A stretch of 64,000 bases of DNA, from assembly GCF_901709675.1 (NCBI RefSeq), contig NC_051087.1:1134001-1198000 (forward strand). The letters are read 5' to 3'. Shown here in pieces: positions 53,669-64,000 of the stretch. The notes under the pieces are model-generated. The model worked only from the letters and a program-made list of their open reading frames with translations. It did no database searches and had not been told where the DNA came from. How positions within the stretch are numbered: the first letter of the stretch is position 1; the number at the start of each line of letters is the position of its first letter. Source of the stretch: Syngnathus acus. Lineage: Eukaryota > Chordata > Actinopteri > Syngnathiformes > Syngnathidae. Position numbers and translations under genes: made by a program.

Positions 53669-56600
53669 TCACATGTCAGTGGGGCCCTTGAGGGCCGATT
53701 CTTTGCCCCCCATCACCGGCGACGCCACGGCAGGAAGGACACACTGCGATGACTCACAGTATCCAGCGGCCCCCGACGGTCCGGGGGGGCCGGGAACGCC
53801 AGGAATTCCGGGAGCCCCACGAGGGCCTCTGGAACCGTCGTGCCCGTCGCTCCCATACGCCGACCGGCCTGGCTGCCCTGTTTTCAAAAGGAAGCATGTC
53901 ACGTATTCAAAACTACGTCACATGCTCGCCCAGCCCAATGGCTCCAAGTGGCGGTTTACCTGGTAGACCAGGAGTACCCGCAACTCCTTTGGGGCCACGG
54001 GCGGTGAGGCCCCGGTCCCCCCTGTCGCCTTGGTCCCCTGTGGACGAAAAATATTCAGCAGCGTTACGATTCTGTTTAGTTCATGGAATTAAAACCGATT
54101 TGAATCGGGTTTTGTTACACGCCCCCTAATCCCACCTTTGGGTCCTTTGCGACCCAGCAGCCCGGGCGGTCCCTTGAGACCGGGAAGCCCTCGGGATCCG
54201 GTGTGACCGGGGAAACCGTTTTCACCGCTGGACCCCGGGGGGCCGGGCGGTCCCGGGGGGCCGGGCAGCCCCGAGACGCCCGACTCGGGTCTGCTCAGGC
54301 TGGCCGCCAGCTGGGCCAGCTGATCTGTGAAGCGGCACCGCTATAAGTTAGGACCACGGCGATCACGGGGGTGACAATGACGACGCCTCACCTTGCATGA
54401 CTCTCATGCAGACCTGCTTGATGTGCGTGTCTGTCGGTGATTTGCCCTGCGTCAACACAAGCGCAACTCATTTGCTCCAATATTGACTTTGTGAAGCCGT
54501 TTTCAACCATCGCAAGCAGGCGGCCATTTTGCCACTTGCTGAAGACTGAAAAGAAAAACGTTCTCACCGCGGGTCCCTGCGCACCAGGCTGCCCCGGCAA
54601 ACCCATGTCGCCCTGCATGCCACGCGGTCCCACTTGGCCCGGTTCTCCCTCTTTGCCCTGCTGCCCTCGCCCGCCCTCTGGTCCTTTGTTCCCCGTCTCG
54701 CCTGGTGGGCCCATCTGCACGCGCAAAATAGATCAATATATATTACAAAGGCCCCGCCCCCTCCCAAATGGTGTTTTTGGCCCAACGTACCGCTCCTTTC
54801 TCGCCGGCCTCGCCTAGTTCGCCCTGCAAGACAAGACACAAGTTGCAGGGGAAGAAGCACGTCCGAAGATATTTATAGCCCGGCAGTCGCTCACCAGGTC
54901 TCCTCGATATCCGGGCGTCCCTTCGGCGCCCGGGGGTCCCTGGAGTGGACGCCACACACTTTTGTGATCCCGTTAAGAAATTGTGCAATGACACTTTTGA
55001 GGTTGAGGAAAAAACGCACCTGCTCTCCTTTTGGACCATCCAGACCCACAGAACCCTGACGGGGGGAAAAAAGAAACAAATGTAAATTGGCATCGACCTC
55101 AGCGAGGTCATCTAACAGTCCGCAGAGACAAGAATTTGATTAAAGAAACTAAACTTTTGATCTTATCCAAAAAAAACAACTTTCCAACACTTTGCTGAGT
55201 CACTTGTAAGATTTTTTTTTTCTATTTTCTTACCCTGTCGCCTTTCTGGCCTTGATAGCCAGCCGGTCCAGGGAGTCCAGGAAGACCCACATCACCTTTG
55301 CCTCCCTGTCACAACACATATTAAAAAAAGTTAAAGAGACGGAGCCCCCCCCCCCCCTTTTTTTTTTTTTTTTTTGCTAGCAGAAGTTGAGTGGTCTCAC
55401 CCGTGGTCCCGGTGCGCCCGCCGGTCCAACCGGTCCTCTTTCCCCTCGTGCACCCTGACATCAAACAGTTGATTTGGGATCATCCGGCCGAGTGTACCTG
55501 TCTCTGGATTTACTGGCGACCACTCACCGGTCCTCCTCTGGGTCCGACAGGCCCCACCTCGCCCTGGTCGCCGCGCTCGCCCTGGAATGAAACCCTGTCC
55601 AGTTAGAGTTCAGCCCACTTCACCGGGAACGTTTTCCAGACTCCCATACTTGGTTTCCCGGAGACCCCATCAGTCCCGCAACGCCCGGATCACCTGACGC
55701 GCCCTGAAAAAGAAAAAAGGGTGTGATTATTTTTGATCAATTGTTTTATGACCGATGGTGCTTTAATACCTTGGGACCACTAACTCCTTTTTGGCCATAA
55801 GAACCTGGAACCCCCTATAAAAAAAAAAAGCACAAAGTTATTCACTTAATCAACAAGTCATTTTGTTGCTACTAGTCACACTTACAGGAAGCCCCTGAAG
55901 TCCACCGTCGCCCGGAGCTCCATCCTTGCCAGGAAGACCCTGATGAACGAAGCACAGAATCCCAACCGTAAAGCAAACCAAAGGTCCTTTTTGGATCGTA
56001 CGAAAACCGCTAAGATCAGAGTCACCTTTGAACCAGGAAGTCCAGGGATTCCTTCACGACCGTCCGGACCCGGAAGGCCCTGCGAGAGTAACACGTTGCC
56101 AGGCAATTAGCGGTCATAGCCCCCACGAGGGCAAGGAGAAACAAAATCCAGCTAGCAGCTCGTTAGCATTTTATAACTATTTTGCTTAGTTAGCCTCAGT
56201 TCAAGTTTCAATGCTAAGTTGGAAGCAAATGCTCACAGCTTCTCCCTTTGGTCCTGGTGGTCCTCTGATTCCGGAAGGACCTCGATCACCCTGCAAAGAC
56301 ACCAAGACCACGTCTGAGGCGGCCATAACCGTGGTGGCGCATATTCAGGGAGTGATCTAACCTGCACCCCCCTGGGTCCGGTCTCTCCGATGGCTCCTCT
56401 TTGGCCAAAGTCCCCCTAATTTTGTGGGAGGGTATTGTTAGACTGCTTGTGGAACAGAGACATGACATGGGAACTTTTTTTTTTCTCCCATAATACTAAT
56501 TTGTAAGAAACTTGAACAGCGGAACTCACCGGAGGTCCCTGGCGGCCTTGAGGTCCCATACCCCCCAAGTTCCCTCGGGGTCCCTGTTGGGTGACATCTT

Positions 56601-59600
56601 GGGCATGAGTGGGACAAAATCTGAAAGTGAAGTGGAGTTTGAGCATCTTACCCTTTCACCTTTGGAGCCCATGATTCCCGCCAAGCCCTTGGCTCCAGCT
56701 GGGCCCTGGAAGTAGCATGTTAGCGTGTGTTAGCTAATGCCAAATAATGAATCAATTCCACGCGGTTGTTCTCATGACCTTCCATAACGACTGTCTTAGT
56801 CAAAAAACAAATGTTTGTCTTTGGGTATTTCATAACTGGATGTTTGTATTTTACTAGTTTATGGCCAAATAATTTAGATAAAACTATGTGGGCCACAGTT
56901 AGTGCTAAGTTAAATTCGCTAGGACAAAGTTACCCCTAATTAGCATCTTTTATCCATAACCTAAAGCCTCAGTTAACATTTATAAATATTAGTTTATTAT
57001 TGTTTTAAGTATATGTGTATTCCATCAAAGTTAATTGTTTAATCACTATTTTCTTTTTGCGTATAAAGTAGAAGATGGTTTGATTTTGTTTCCTCCTGCT
57101 CGGCTAATTAGCGCCATTCTGACGTCAAAAGATCAGGCACAATATTTACTTCTACGATAAATGTTTATTTTCATATATATTCATTAGTTTTATTGAAAAA
57201 TGTTTGAATAAGAAAGAAGAATATTTTCACTATCGACGCAGGTGGATTCCAACACATTTTGGTGTTGCACACGTTTGTCCACCAGAGAGCGCTGTTTCAC
57301 CCATTGACTTATCAGACTGAATGGTGATCAGTTGGGAGATGGTCTGGATATGAAGGTCTCTTACCGGAAGTCCTTGAGATCCAACTTCTCCATGTGGTCC
57401 TTGTTCCCCCTCCATTCCCTGAAAACATCTTTGATCATTCAGAAAAGTACTATAGAAATTTTCATTAAAGCAAGCAAGCTTGCTTTACAGAAAGCTAAAG
57501 TACAAGGACCGTCACCTTGTGTCCTTGTCTGCCGGGCTCTCCGGACTCCCCCTTCACCCCCATGTGACCCTGCAAAGAGGAAACGACTACTTGGACCAAA
57601 AAGAACATTCATGTGGATTTTGGTCTTTGGTGTCGAGGATATAAACGTACTTTCATGCCAGGCAGTCCAGAGTGTCCCGACAGTCCAGATGGACAAGCGC
57701 TAGGGCACTAAAACAACAATAGCAAGTTAATTGCCAGTTAGCGTGTGTTAGCATTAGTTAAGCATCTAAAGGTCAGTCCAGAACCCACCAGTTCTTGGCC
57801 TTGATAAACCCCCAGCGGACCCTGGAAGAAACATTTCGTCAAGCGTTGGCACCAGCAAACAAAAAAACGTGGCAGCATCTAAGTGGAATTTACCCGGGTT
57901 CCCACGGCTCCTGTGGCGCCCACTTGGCCCCGCTTGCCTCTGGCTCCCTGTACCGACAGGCAACTTTCATTCTTATTGTTTCGATTAGACCAGTTGGAGT
58001 TGGTAGTCGGCATGTTACGTTTGGGTACTCACAGGAGGGCCCGCTTTGCCCATTTCTCCTGGGAGCCCGTCAGTCCCTGGGATTCCCTGGTCAATCCATA
58101 CAATATAAATGGCAATATTGGTTTTATTTATTTTTAACTATTAGTATTTATTTATTTTAACTATTACAAAAATGTTTTTTTTTTTTAAGGAAACAGTATA
58201 AAGAGATTTTCTTTACTAAAAATAATTCTTGGTTTTACTCACATCCAAGCCATCTGGTCCAGTACCCTGCAAGAAGCCACACATCCTTCACTAACAGAAA
58301 GAACGTCACAAACATAAACACGAACAACAACGCGTGTACATACCGGCTTCCCGACCGGGCCCGGTGGTCCGAGATCCCCCTAAAGACAAGATCATGCACA
58401 AACGCTGAGAAATTTTTCAATAATCAGCCAGTGAAAGACAAAAATGTTTCTCATGTTGAATTGGATCACATTTGATCTACTCACTTTGGGTCCTTTTACA
58501 CCCGTTGGACCTGGATCTCCGGGAGGTCCCACAGGTCCCTGCGGAAGACAAGAACATTGCTGAAATTCTGGTGTTACTATTTTTTTCTAAATTAAAAAAT
58601 TGGGAGGGGGGCACACATATGCCCAACTTCCTCCTCCTCCTTGCTTTATATGGCAATCGAAGCCTGAGTAGACGGGTAACAGAAGCGTACACACTGGTTC
58701 CATTCTGCTCCGTTCCCCGAATCCCCCCCCACCCAAAGCCCCCCGCCGCCATTTCGCACAAATAGAGCCCTGTTTCCATCAGGAAGCCATCAAGGCCTTC
58801 AAAAAAAAAATGGTGCTCACATCAGCAGCAGCATTCAGCTGCATGTGAAGCGCGACCGACCGTATGGTCTCATCTCGTCTTTTTGTGTTTTGTCATCGCT
58901 CCACTTACATCTGCTCCCGGAAGGCCTGCAGCTCCTGGAGCTCCGTTTTTGCCGTTTTCCCCAGCAGGCCCCTGCAAAAAAAAAAAAGCTGTGTAACACC
59001 TGAGCAGGCGTGTGTGTGTGTGTGTGTGTCTTTGTTTGTGTGCGCTCACTCACTGGGCCGCCGTTGATTTTGGAGTCCACCCCTCGCTCGCCCTGAACAC
59101 AATAAATTGCTCCGGTTGTCATTTAGTTGAGAATTCGGGCCAGTTTGATGAAGCAATATAAAAGTTGGTAGGCGTGTCTTTTATGAGTAGACCCACAAAA
59201 AAAATCTCAACGAGCTACGCCTGAAAATCGACTGGAAGTCGGCCATTTTGTCTCAGATGGACTATTGAGCGTAGCATGACAGAAAAGTTTGATTTTTATA
59301 ATGGCAAAAATTTGTTTGATTGCATTTTTTGTCAATGTTGCCCGTGAAACCATTTTATAGTAACGCAGTTTGGGAGGATGTGTGAAATATACATAATTAA
59401 ATAAATAAATAAATACAAAAAAAAAAATTGGTAACGTCCCCTTTAAAATCCCACCCAAAAATAAAACATTGACAAAAACGGGATTTTGAACTTGTTTAAA
59501 ATAATGGAAGCAAGTTTGGAGGCTTTGATGTTGTTCCAAGCAGCTTTTTCCATTGGCATGCACTGCCTTTGGCTTTCCTCAGCAGAACATCGCAGAAGAA

Positions 59601-60591
59601 TCAAGGTCAAAAAATAGGACGACAAACTCACGTCAATCCCGTCCACGCCGGGCACGCCGGCAATTCCGGGTGGCCCCGGCGGGCCTCTTGGACCCACCGG
59701 GCCCCTCTGGAGGATAACAAGAAAAACAAGTTATTTGGGAGAGTCGGCATTGGACCTCCACACAAGACGCCCTTTGTTTGGCTGATCCGAGGTCAGTGTG
59801 GTGGGATTAGAGATCCGTGCCACGTGTGAACGCCATCGTCAATGTGTGTGCGTGTCCATATAAACACACATTTGAGAACCGTGGTTGGCTTCTACCACCA
59901 AATAATTTATTCATGTTATGCACTAAGTTCATTTCATCAGGTCCGTTCCAATACTTTTGCTCACTTGGAAGCTCCATCGCAAAAAACAATTCCGATTTTT
60001 TCTATTATATTCATTGTTGAGTTGAAACCCAAATATTGAGTATTCGAAAAAAAACAAAAGCAATTGACCTTTGACCTTCCAATACCTTTAGAGGAGATTG
60101 TGAATTGTGCAAGGTGTGAATGCCACCACATGAATAGAAACGGATTTCGTAATGCCACAACAAAAATAAATGCAGGCAGGTCAAAGATCTCAAATATAAA
60201 AACGCTTATGGAGGTCACAACTAGCATTGAATATAAAACCAGCACAAGTCGAGTCCACTTGCGGTTCCACTTCTAATCCTCAAACTGAGGTCCAAGAATC
60301 CCTTGAAAGCCGTTTTACAGTATTTAATCAAAGTCATTAGGTTTGGATTATTACCAAACGGCGAGCCGTCACAATCCTACTCTTGTTTGACACAAAATAA
60401 ACAAGTTCCACTTCCACCTGATCTCAAAAGCAAGAATGGTGATCGTCAACACGTCGCACTCGGCTTCCTGACAATTCGAACAGCAAGCCGTAGTGATGTT
60501 AGAAAGAAGTGGAAATTTGCATCACCTGAGCGGAGGCGACGAGAAGCGCTTGCAGGAGAAGAAGCAGCCGGCAGCTCCCAGAGAGATCCAT
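53669..60591 (-). CDS. col9a1: Type IX collagen alpha-1-like chain, short form without NC4
   Basis: FACIT collagen that decorates type II fibrils in cartilage and vitreous. About 30 short minus-strand exons, many 54 or 57 bases, carry Gly-X-Y repeats. Exon 1 (60591-60526) codes for a signal peptide, [22 protein letters not shown] in two parts (11+11), and exon 2 (59706-59632) starts the triple helix directly with [11 protein letters not shown]. The NC3 exon near 57711-57651 has CPSACPSG, matching the alpha-1 CPNACP. NC2 (about 54450-54391) has [15 protein letters not shown], matching human alpha-1. The COL1 part has [16 protein letters not shown] and a conserved glycine-repeat break before GPKGVAG. 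The last exon (53877-53669) ends in NC1 with two cysteines (GYCESSQC) and KGPTDM. These hallmarks favour alpha-1 over alpha-2 or alpha-3. No laminin-G-type NC4 exons are found upstream. It may be one of the teleost duplicates (col9a1a/b/c); I cannot say which. The total length was not summed. Confidence 0.85.
59011..59028 (+). repeat. (GT)n microsatellite in a collagen intron
   Basis: About nine GT dinucleotides in the intron between two Gly-X-Y exons; it follows an A-run at 58977-58987. Confidence 0.7.
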
Positions 60592-61969
60592 GGTCTTCTC
60601 GGGATTGACCGTCGCACCGCGAGTCCCCTTTTTTCCAGATTTTACACGATGAGTCAAGAAGAGGCCACCTGTTGGCCTGCCTGCCTGCCTGCCAGTCCCC
60701 CTTTTCCTGCCTCCCTCCCTGAAGGGACTCTGGGAGGAGCTCCCGTGTAGAAGAGGAGGCCGAGGACAAGGAGTCTACCTAAAATGATCTGTATAATTTC
60801 CTGAAGGTCTATTTGCCACAGAACTGCTTCATTCCAATTCAAAATTTTGAATGTCACATTATGTCAAATGTTCTGCGACATGACCATTTCTGGGCCAGCC
60901 ACTTCCAATTTAGTAGCAGCTGGACAAAATTTAAGTCAGGTTATGAATTGGCTGGCAAAAATGGGTTGTGTCATTCAACCTTCAATTCTTGAGACTTTTT
61001 AATAGACATGTCTGGCTTATTTCTTGTTACTTAGTACATTGTAAAATAAATACTAAATTGTCAAACAATTCTGCGGTGGGCAACTCAACAAATTTTTGAG
61101 TGTCATTGCATACCAAATTGAAATTTTCAGGATGACGTAAACGCTTGTGATACTTGAATTGTTTTCAAGTACTCCAATTCATCAAGTAAAATAAAGTAAA
61201 AACTCCCATTAATAAAGTAAAACAATACGGTCATAAAACGAGTCATTTAACGAAATACATAACGTGATCAAATATAATGTACAACATGCTGCTAACATGC
61301 CCAGCCACAAGAGGGCAGTACAGCAATTGTGTGTTCACCCACCACCACCAAAGTAGAATAAGAGCGTAGAAGAAGAAGAAGCGTCCTTTTTAAATGCTCG
61401 TTGATTTAACGGTCGTGTCGCGACCCGTCGCCTGGGAACGAGCGTTTGTTGACGTCGTGTTATAAAGCAACAAAAATGCAAAACGTCCGAATTTTTCAAT
61501 AACAGAAAAGAGCGTTTTTTTTAAACAACACTTCGCATTCACCGTGCTTGTTTGCGGGCTTTGTTGAACGCGGACGAGCCGCCGAGGTAAGCGAAACAAA
61601 AACTTCCTTACAACCGCTACAGATTATTTGTAGCGTTACGGAGGTCTGGCAAAGCTTTTGTTTTGTATTGTCAACTTAGTTTTGAATGTGATGTCAAAGT
61701 AAACAAAATAGTCCGAAAGTGTGGCGACGATTCAACGCTTGAGTTCGACGCTAAAACGACAAAAACAAAGCAAAATAACAACAAAAATTGTACCATAAAA
61801 TAGATTTTATACCTGCTGGTGTCTCATTACAAACATAAAGCACAATATTGCAATGCCCTCTCACATGTTTCTATCTGTTCAAGCTTCAATTTGTATTATG
61901 AAACTGAAGAAACAAAAATGTTATTGTTGTTCCGAATTCCAGCTGGCCTGACTTGCAGGCGACGATTCC
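60592..61969. promoter_or_regulatory. Head-to-head spacer between the collagen gene and hyls1
   Basis: About 1.4 kb without a coding exon that I can find. The first part is AT-rich and includes the collagen promoter; I see no sure TATA box. An untranslated hyls1 exon probably ends at the donor GTAAGC at about 61587. Around 61425-61455, GTCGCCTGGGAAC and a nearby TGACGTCG could be an imperfect RFX X-box and a CRE-like site, which would suit a ciliary gene; this is weak. Confidence 0.4.
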
Positions 61970-62982
61970 ATGGACAACCTGGACTTCTCCGAGGAAGAGA
62001 TCCAGCAGCAGCTGGTGCTTCTGGGGTACACCGACGTCCCCAAACACAGACTGCGAGAGTTCAAGCAAGGTGACTCCACGTCTCACCCAATTCTGTGAAT
62101 TAAAGCTTTCAGTTTCGACGATCGAACAACTCCATCATTGTAATCGTGATCGTAAAACTTGCTTACATGGCCAGCCCACGATGAAGTGAATGAAAGCGAA
62201 ATATAAGTGAAAACATGTCGAGAGCCTCACAAAGGAAATTGACTGTCCGACTTGTCGTCAGATCTGGAACAGTTGATTCAAAATGGCGGTCGGCCCAAGG
62301 TGACCACCGTTGCTGCCTACGATAGGGGCGAGCCCGGACCTCCCGCCTTCACCAAGGAGAAAGGTATGTGTGTGTGCACACCCGTGCCGTTTAGCAACGT
62401 GACAAGCCTGTGTGCGTCTCCGTGTAATATTTGTCGCGTCTTCCAGTAAGACCGTGCGACGTGGGCAAGACTCCCGGAAGCTTTTTTATACATGACGAGC
62501 AACGTCGCACACAGGTGAGAATCCCAAGTTCAGCACATGAAGTATCAAGTTTTACTTTCTCAAGTACAAAACCTTTGACCCCAATCTCACTCCATAGAAT
62601 ATAAAGCAATTCATTCACGGTTTGCAGTAGAGAGTTCAATTGGCAAAAATCTGTGTGTGTGTTATTGTTATTATTATCAAATGGGTATTGATTCTTGCGA
62701 CACTGTTAGGTCGTGAGCCCGCGTTCCAATCAAGATGGCTGCTCGCGTCGACACCGCGGGGACTTGTTGGAAAGTTCCCACAGCGCCACGACTCACACGC
62801 TGATACCAGACACCCGCTGCAGGCACTTCATCAAGAGGAAAGTGCTGAGGTGCGTATCGATCGCAATCATGCCGACGATCCTGGTTTGCACGCGTCTGAA
62901 AGCTTCTCTCGCTTGTTGACGAGCAGGAAGCGTGAAGGACAATCGCTGGTCTGCGATGAATCCATCTACAGCCAAGATTCTG
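61970..62982 (+). CDS. hyls1: Hyls1 centriolar protein, N-terminal exons
   Basis: Hyls1 is a conserved centriole protein needed to build cilia; human mutation causes hydrolethalus syndrome. Exons: 61970-62069, 62262-62363, 62447-62514, 62710-62849 and 62927-62982, all in phase. The start gives MDNLDFSEEEIQQQLVLLGY, a compact helical N-terminus seen in fish proteins of this name, followed by KHRLREFKQDLEQLI. The diagnostic HYLS1 box is split over exons 4-5: FIKRKVLR joined to RKREGQSLVCDESI, closely matching human [21 protein letters not shown]. The donor after 62982 leaves one base (phase 1). The conserved C-terminal part of HYLS1 is not seen before the window ends, so the gene is incomplete here. 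Confidence 0.85.
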
Positions 62983-63120
62983 GTAACTCTTCCACTCGTT
63001 TGCATCACAGTCAAGTGCCATCACGTGCAATCTTACGAGCGTCCTGTGGGGGGCGCACCAATCCTCGGTGCTGACTGACTTTTGGCTAATCAGCTTAGCA
63101 GCGTCTTAAGAGTTCTCGAG

Positions 63121-64000
63121 ACATCCGTCTTCACCCGTCTCTTGGCCACCCCGCAATGTACCGAAGGTGCCGGGACCGCGACGAGAGCTCCCTGAGCCCG
63201 TCCGTTTCTTCCGGCGAGGAGGAGCGAGGGACCGACGACTATGACAGCTCAGAGGACCAGACTGGAGAAGATGCCAGCGAAGAAGATGAGGGTCCGACGA
63301 AAGACCAAGTCGGAGAAGATGGTAGCGACCGAGACGCCAGCGGTGAAGACACGGGGAGCGACAAAGATACTCGCAGTGATGCCGGCAGCGGCGTCAACTC
63401 CATGATGACGTCTGGTTACGGGACCCTGATACCGGGAGAAGAACGGGATAGTTGCCGAGACGATACCCGGATGAAAGACAGTAAAGAGGACCCCGGCTCA
63501 CGGGACAGCTTTTATGATGATGACGACAGCCTAGAGTTAGAAGATGACCAAGACAGCTTTTGTGGAGGCAACGTTCCCTATGAAGAGCGGAAGGAACCAG
63601 AGAATGAGCAGTCTCACTGGGATCTAAACGCTGACACCAGGAGCGAGGACCAGAAGAGACTCGGGGCAAAAACTGAGGAAAACACTAGCGATGAAGATGA
63701 TGAGAAGAAACCAGAGCAGGATGATGATCTCCATCTTGAGACCAGCATTCAAGATACTCCTCCAGAAGACAAGAAGCGACCAGAGAACACTCAACAGACG
63801 GACACAGAAAATGAAGATGACAAGAAAGAAAAAAGAAACTATTGTCCTCCTTCTGACGAGCGGAAACGAGACGCAAGGAGTGAAGACGTTCTTCATGAAG
63901 ACAGGAAAAACCAGCAGTTTCAGTATGACCGCCACTCTGGTGCAATAAACGACCACGTTCCTCATGAAGACCAGAAGATGAAGCCTTATCTAGACCTTCA
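63121..64000 (+). CDS. Acidic repetitive open frame, probable hyls1 continuation
   Basis: The frame is open from the AG at 63119-63120 to the right edge, at least 293 codons, with no stop. It is very rich in Glu, Asp and Ser with recurring short phrases such as HEDQK, EDKKRPE and SDEDDEKKPE, and one less acidic stretch, NSMMTSGYGTLIPGE. Splicing the phase-1 hyls1 donor at 62982 to 63121 keeps this frame; the nearer AG sites I tested run into stops. It could therefore be a long acidic insert in hyls1. Alternatively a separate gene could start at the ATG at 63156. The acceptor has a poor pyrimidine tract. I do not recognise a domain. Confidence 0.45.

Noticed and set aside
62983-63074. Read-through of hyls1 to the TGA at 63072-63074
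   Set aside because: A GTAACT donor sits at 62983, the extra residues show no HYLS1 similarity, and the protein would lack its conserved C-terminus.

Overview
This is a piece of vertebrate nuclear DNA, almost certainly from a teleost fish with a compact genome. Genes have many short exons with GT-AG introns (often 70-200 bases), intergenic gaps are 0.3-2.7 kb, and the genes are recognisable vertebrate orthologues. There are no prokaryotic operons, CRISPR arrays, rRNAs or tRNAs that I can see. The species cannot be fixed from the sequence; a percomorph is a guess from compactness.

Layout, left to right: AT-rich DNA without a gene (1-1160); npepps, puromycin-sensitive aminopeptidase (minus, 23 exons); a CpG-containing divergent promoter region; mrpl45 (plus, 8 exons, with a 409-base TA-flanked inverted-repeat element in intron 6); gpr179 (minus, 11 exons, with a long CPWE-repeat tail); socs7 (plus, 9 exons); a CCAAT-box-rich promoter and sp2 (plus, 8 exons); abcc10 (plus, 23 exons); an AHNAK-type scaffold gene with a 4-kb repeat exon (plus); nup133 (plus, 25 exons); a col9a1-type collagen lacking the NC4 module (minus, about 30 exons); and hyls1 (plus), which leads into an acidic reading frame that is still open at the right edge.

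For npepps, mrpl45, gpr179, socs7, sp2, abcc10 and nup133 I joined all coding exons by hand. Phases agree at every junction and the summed lengths are multiples of three: 873, 313, 1673, 781, 614, 1522 and 1132 residues. These look like intact genes. The collagen and hyls1 were followed exon by exon but not summed to a final length.

The genes are not a functional cluster. They cover peptide turnover, mitochondrial translation, retinal signalling, SOCS adaptors, transcription, membrane export, scaffolding, nuclear pore, cartilage matrix and centriole biology. In human, mrpl45-gpr179-socs7 lie together on 17q and npepps and sp2 are also on 17q, whereas abcc10 and COL9A1 are on chromosome 6, NUP133 on 1 and HYLS1 on 11. 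The left half is therefore old conserved synteny and the right half a teleost-specific assembly (recalled map positions, not checked). I found no clearly new biological system. The best second-look items are the recently amplified 63-base repeats in gpr179, the acidic frame after hyls1, the AHNAK-type gene with a 63-base in-frame mini-intron and two possible 5' ends, the NC4-less collagen IX, two GC-AG introns, and the TA-flanked repeat element.
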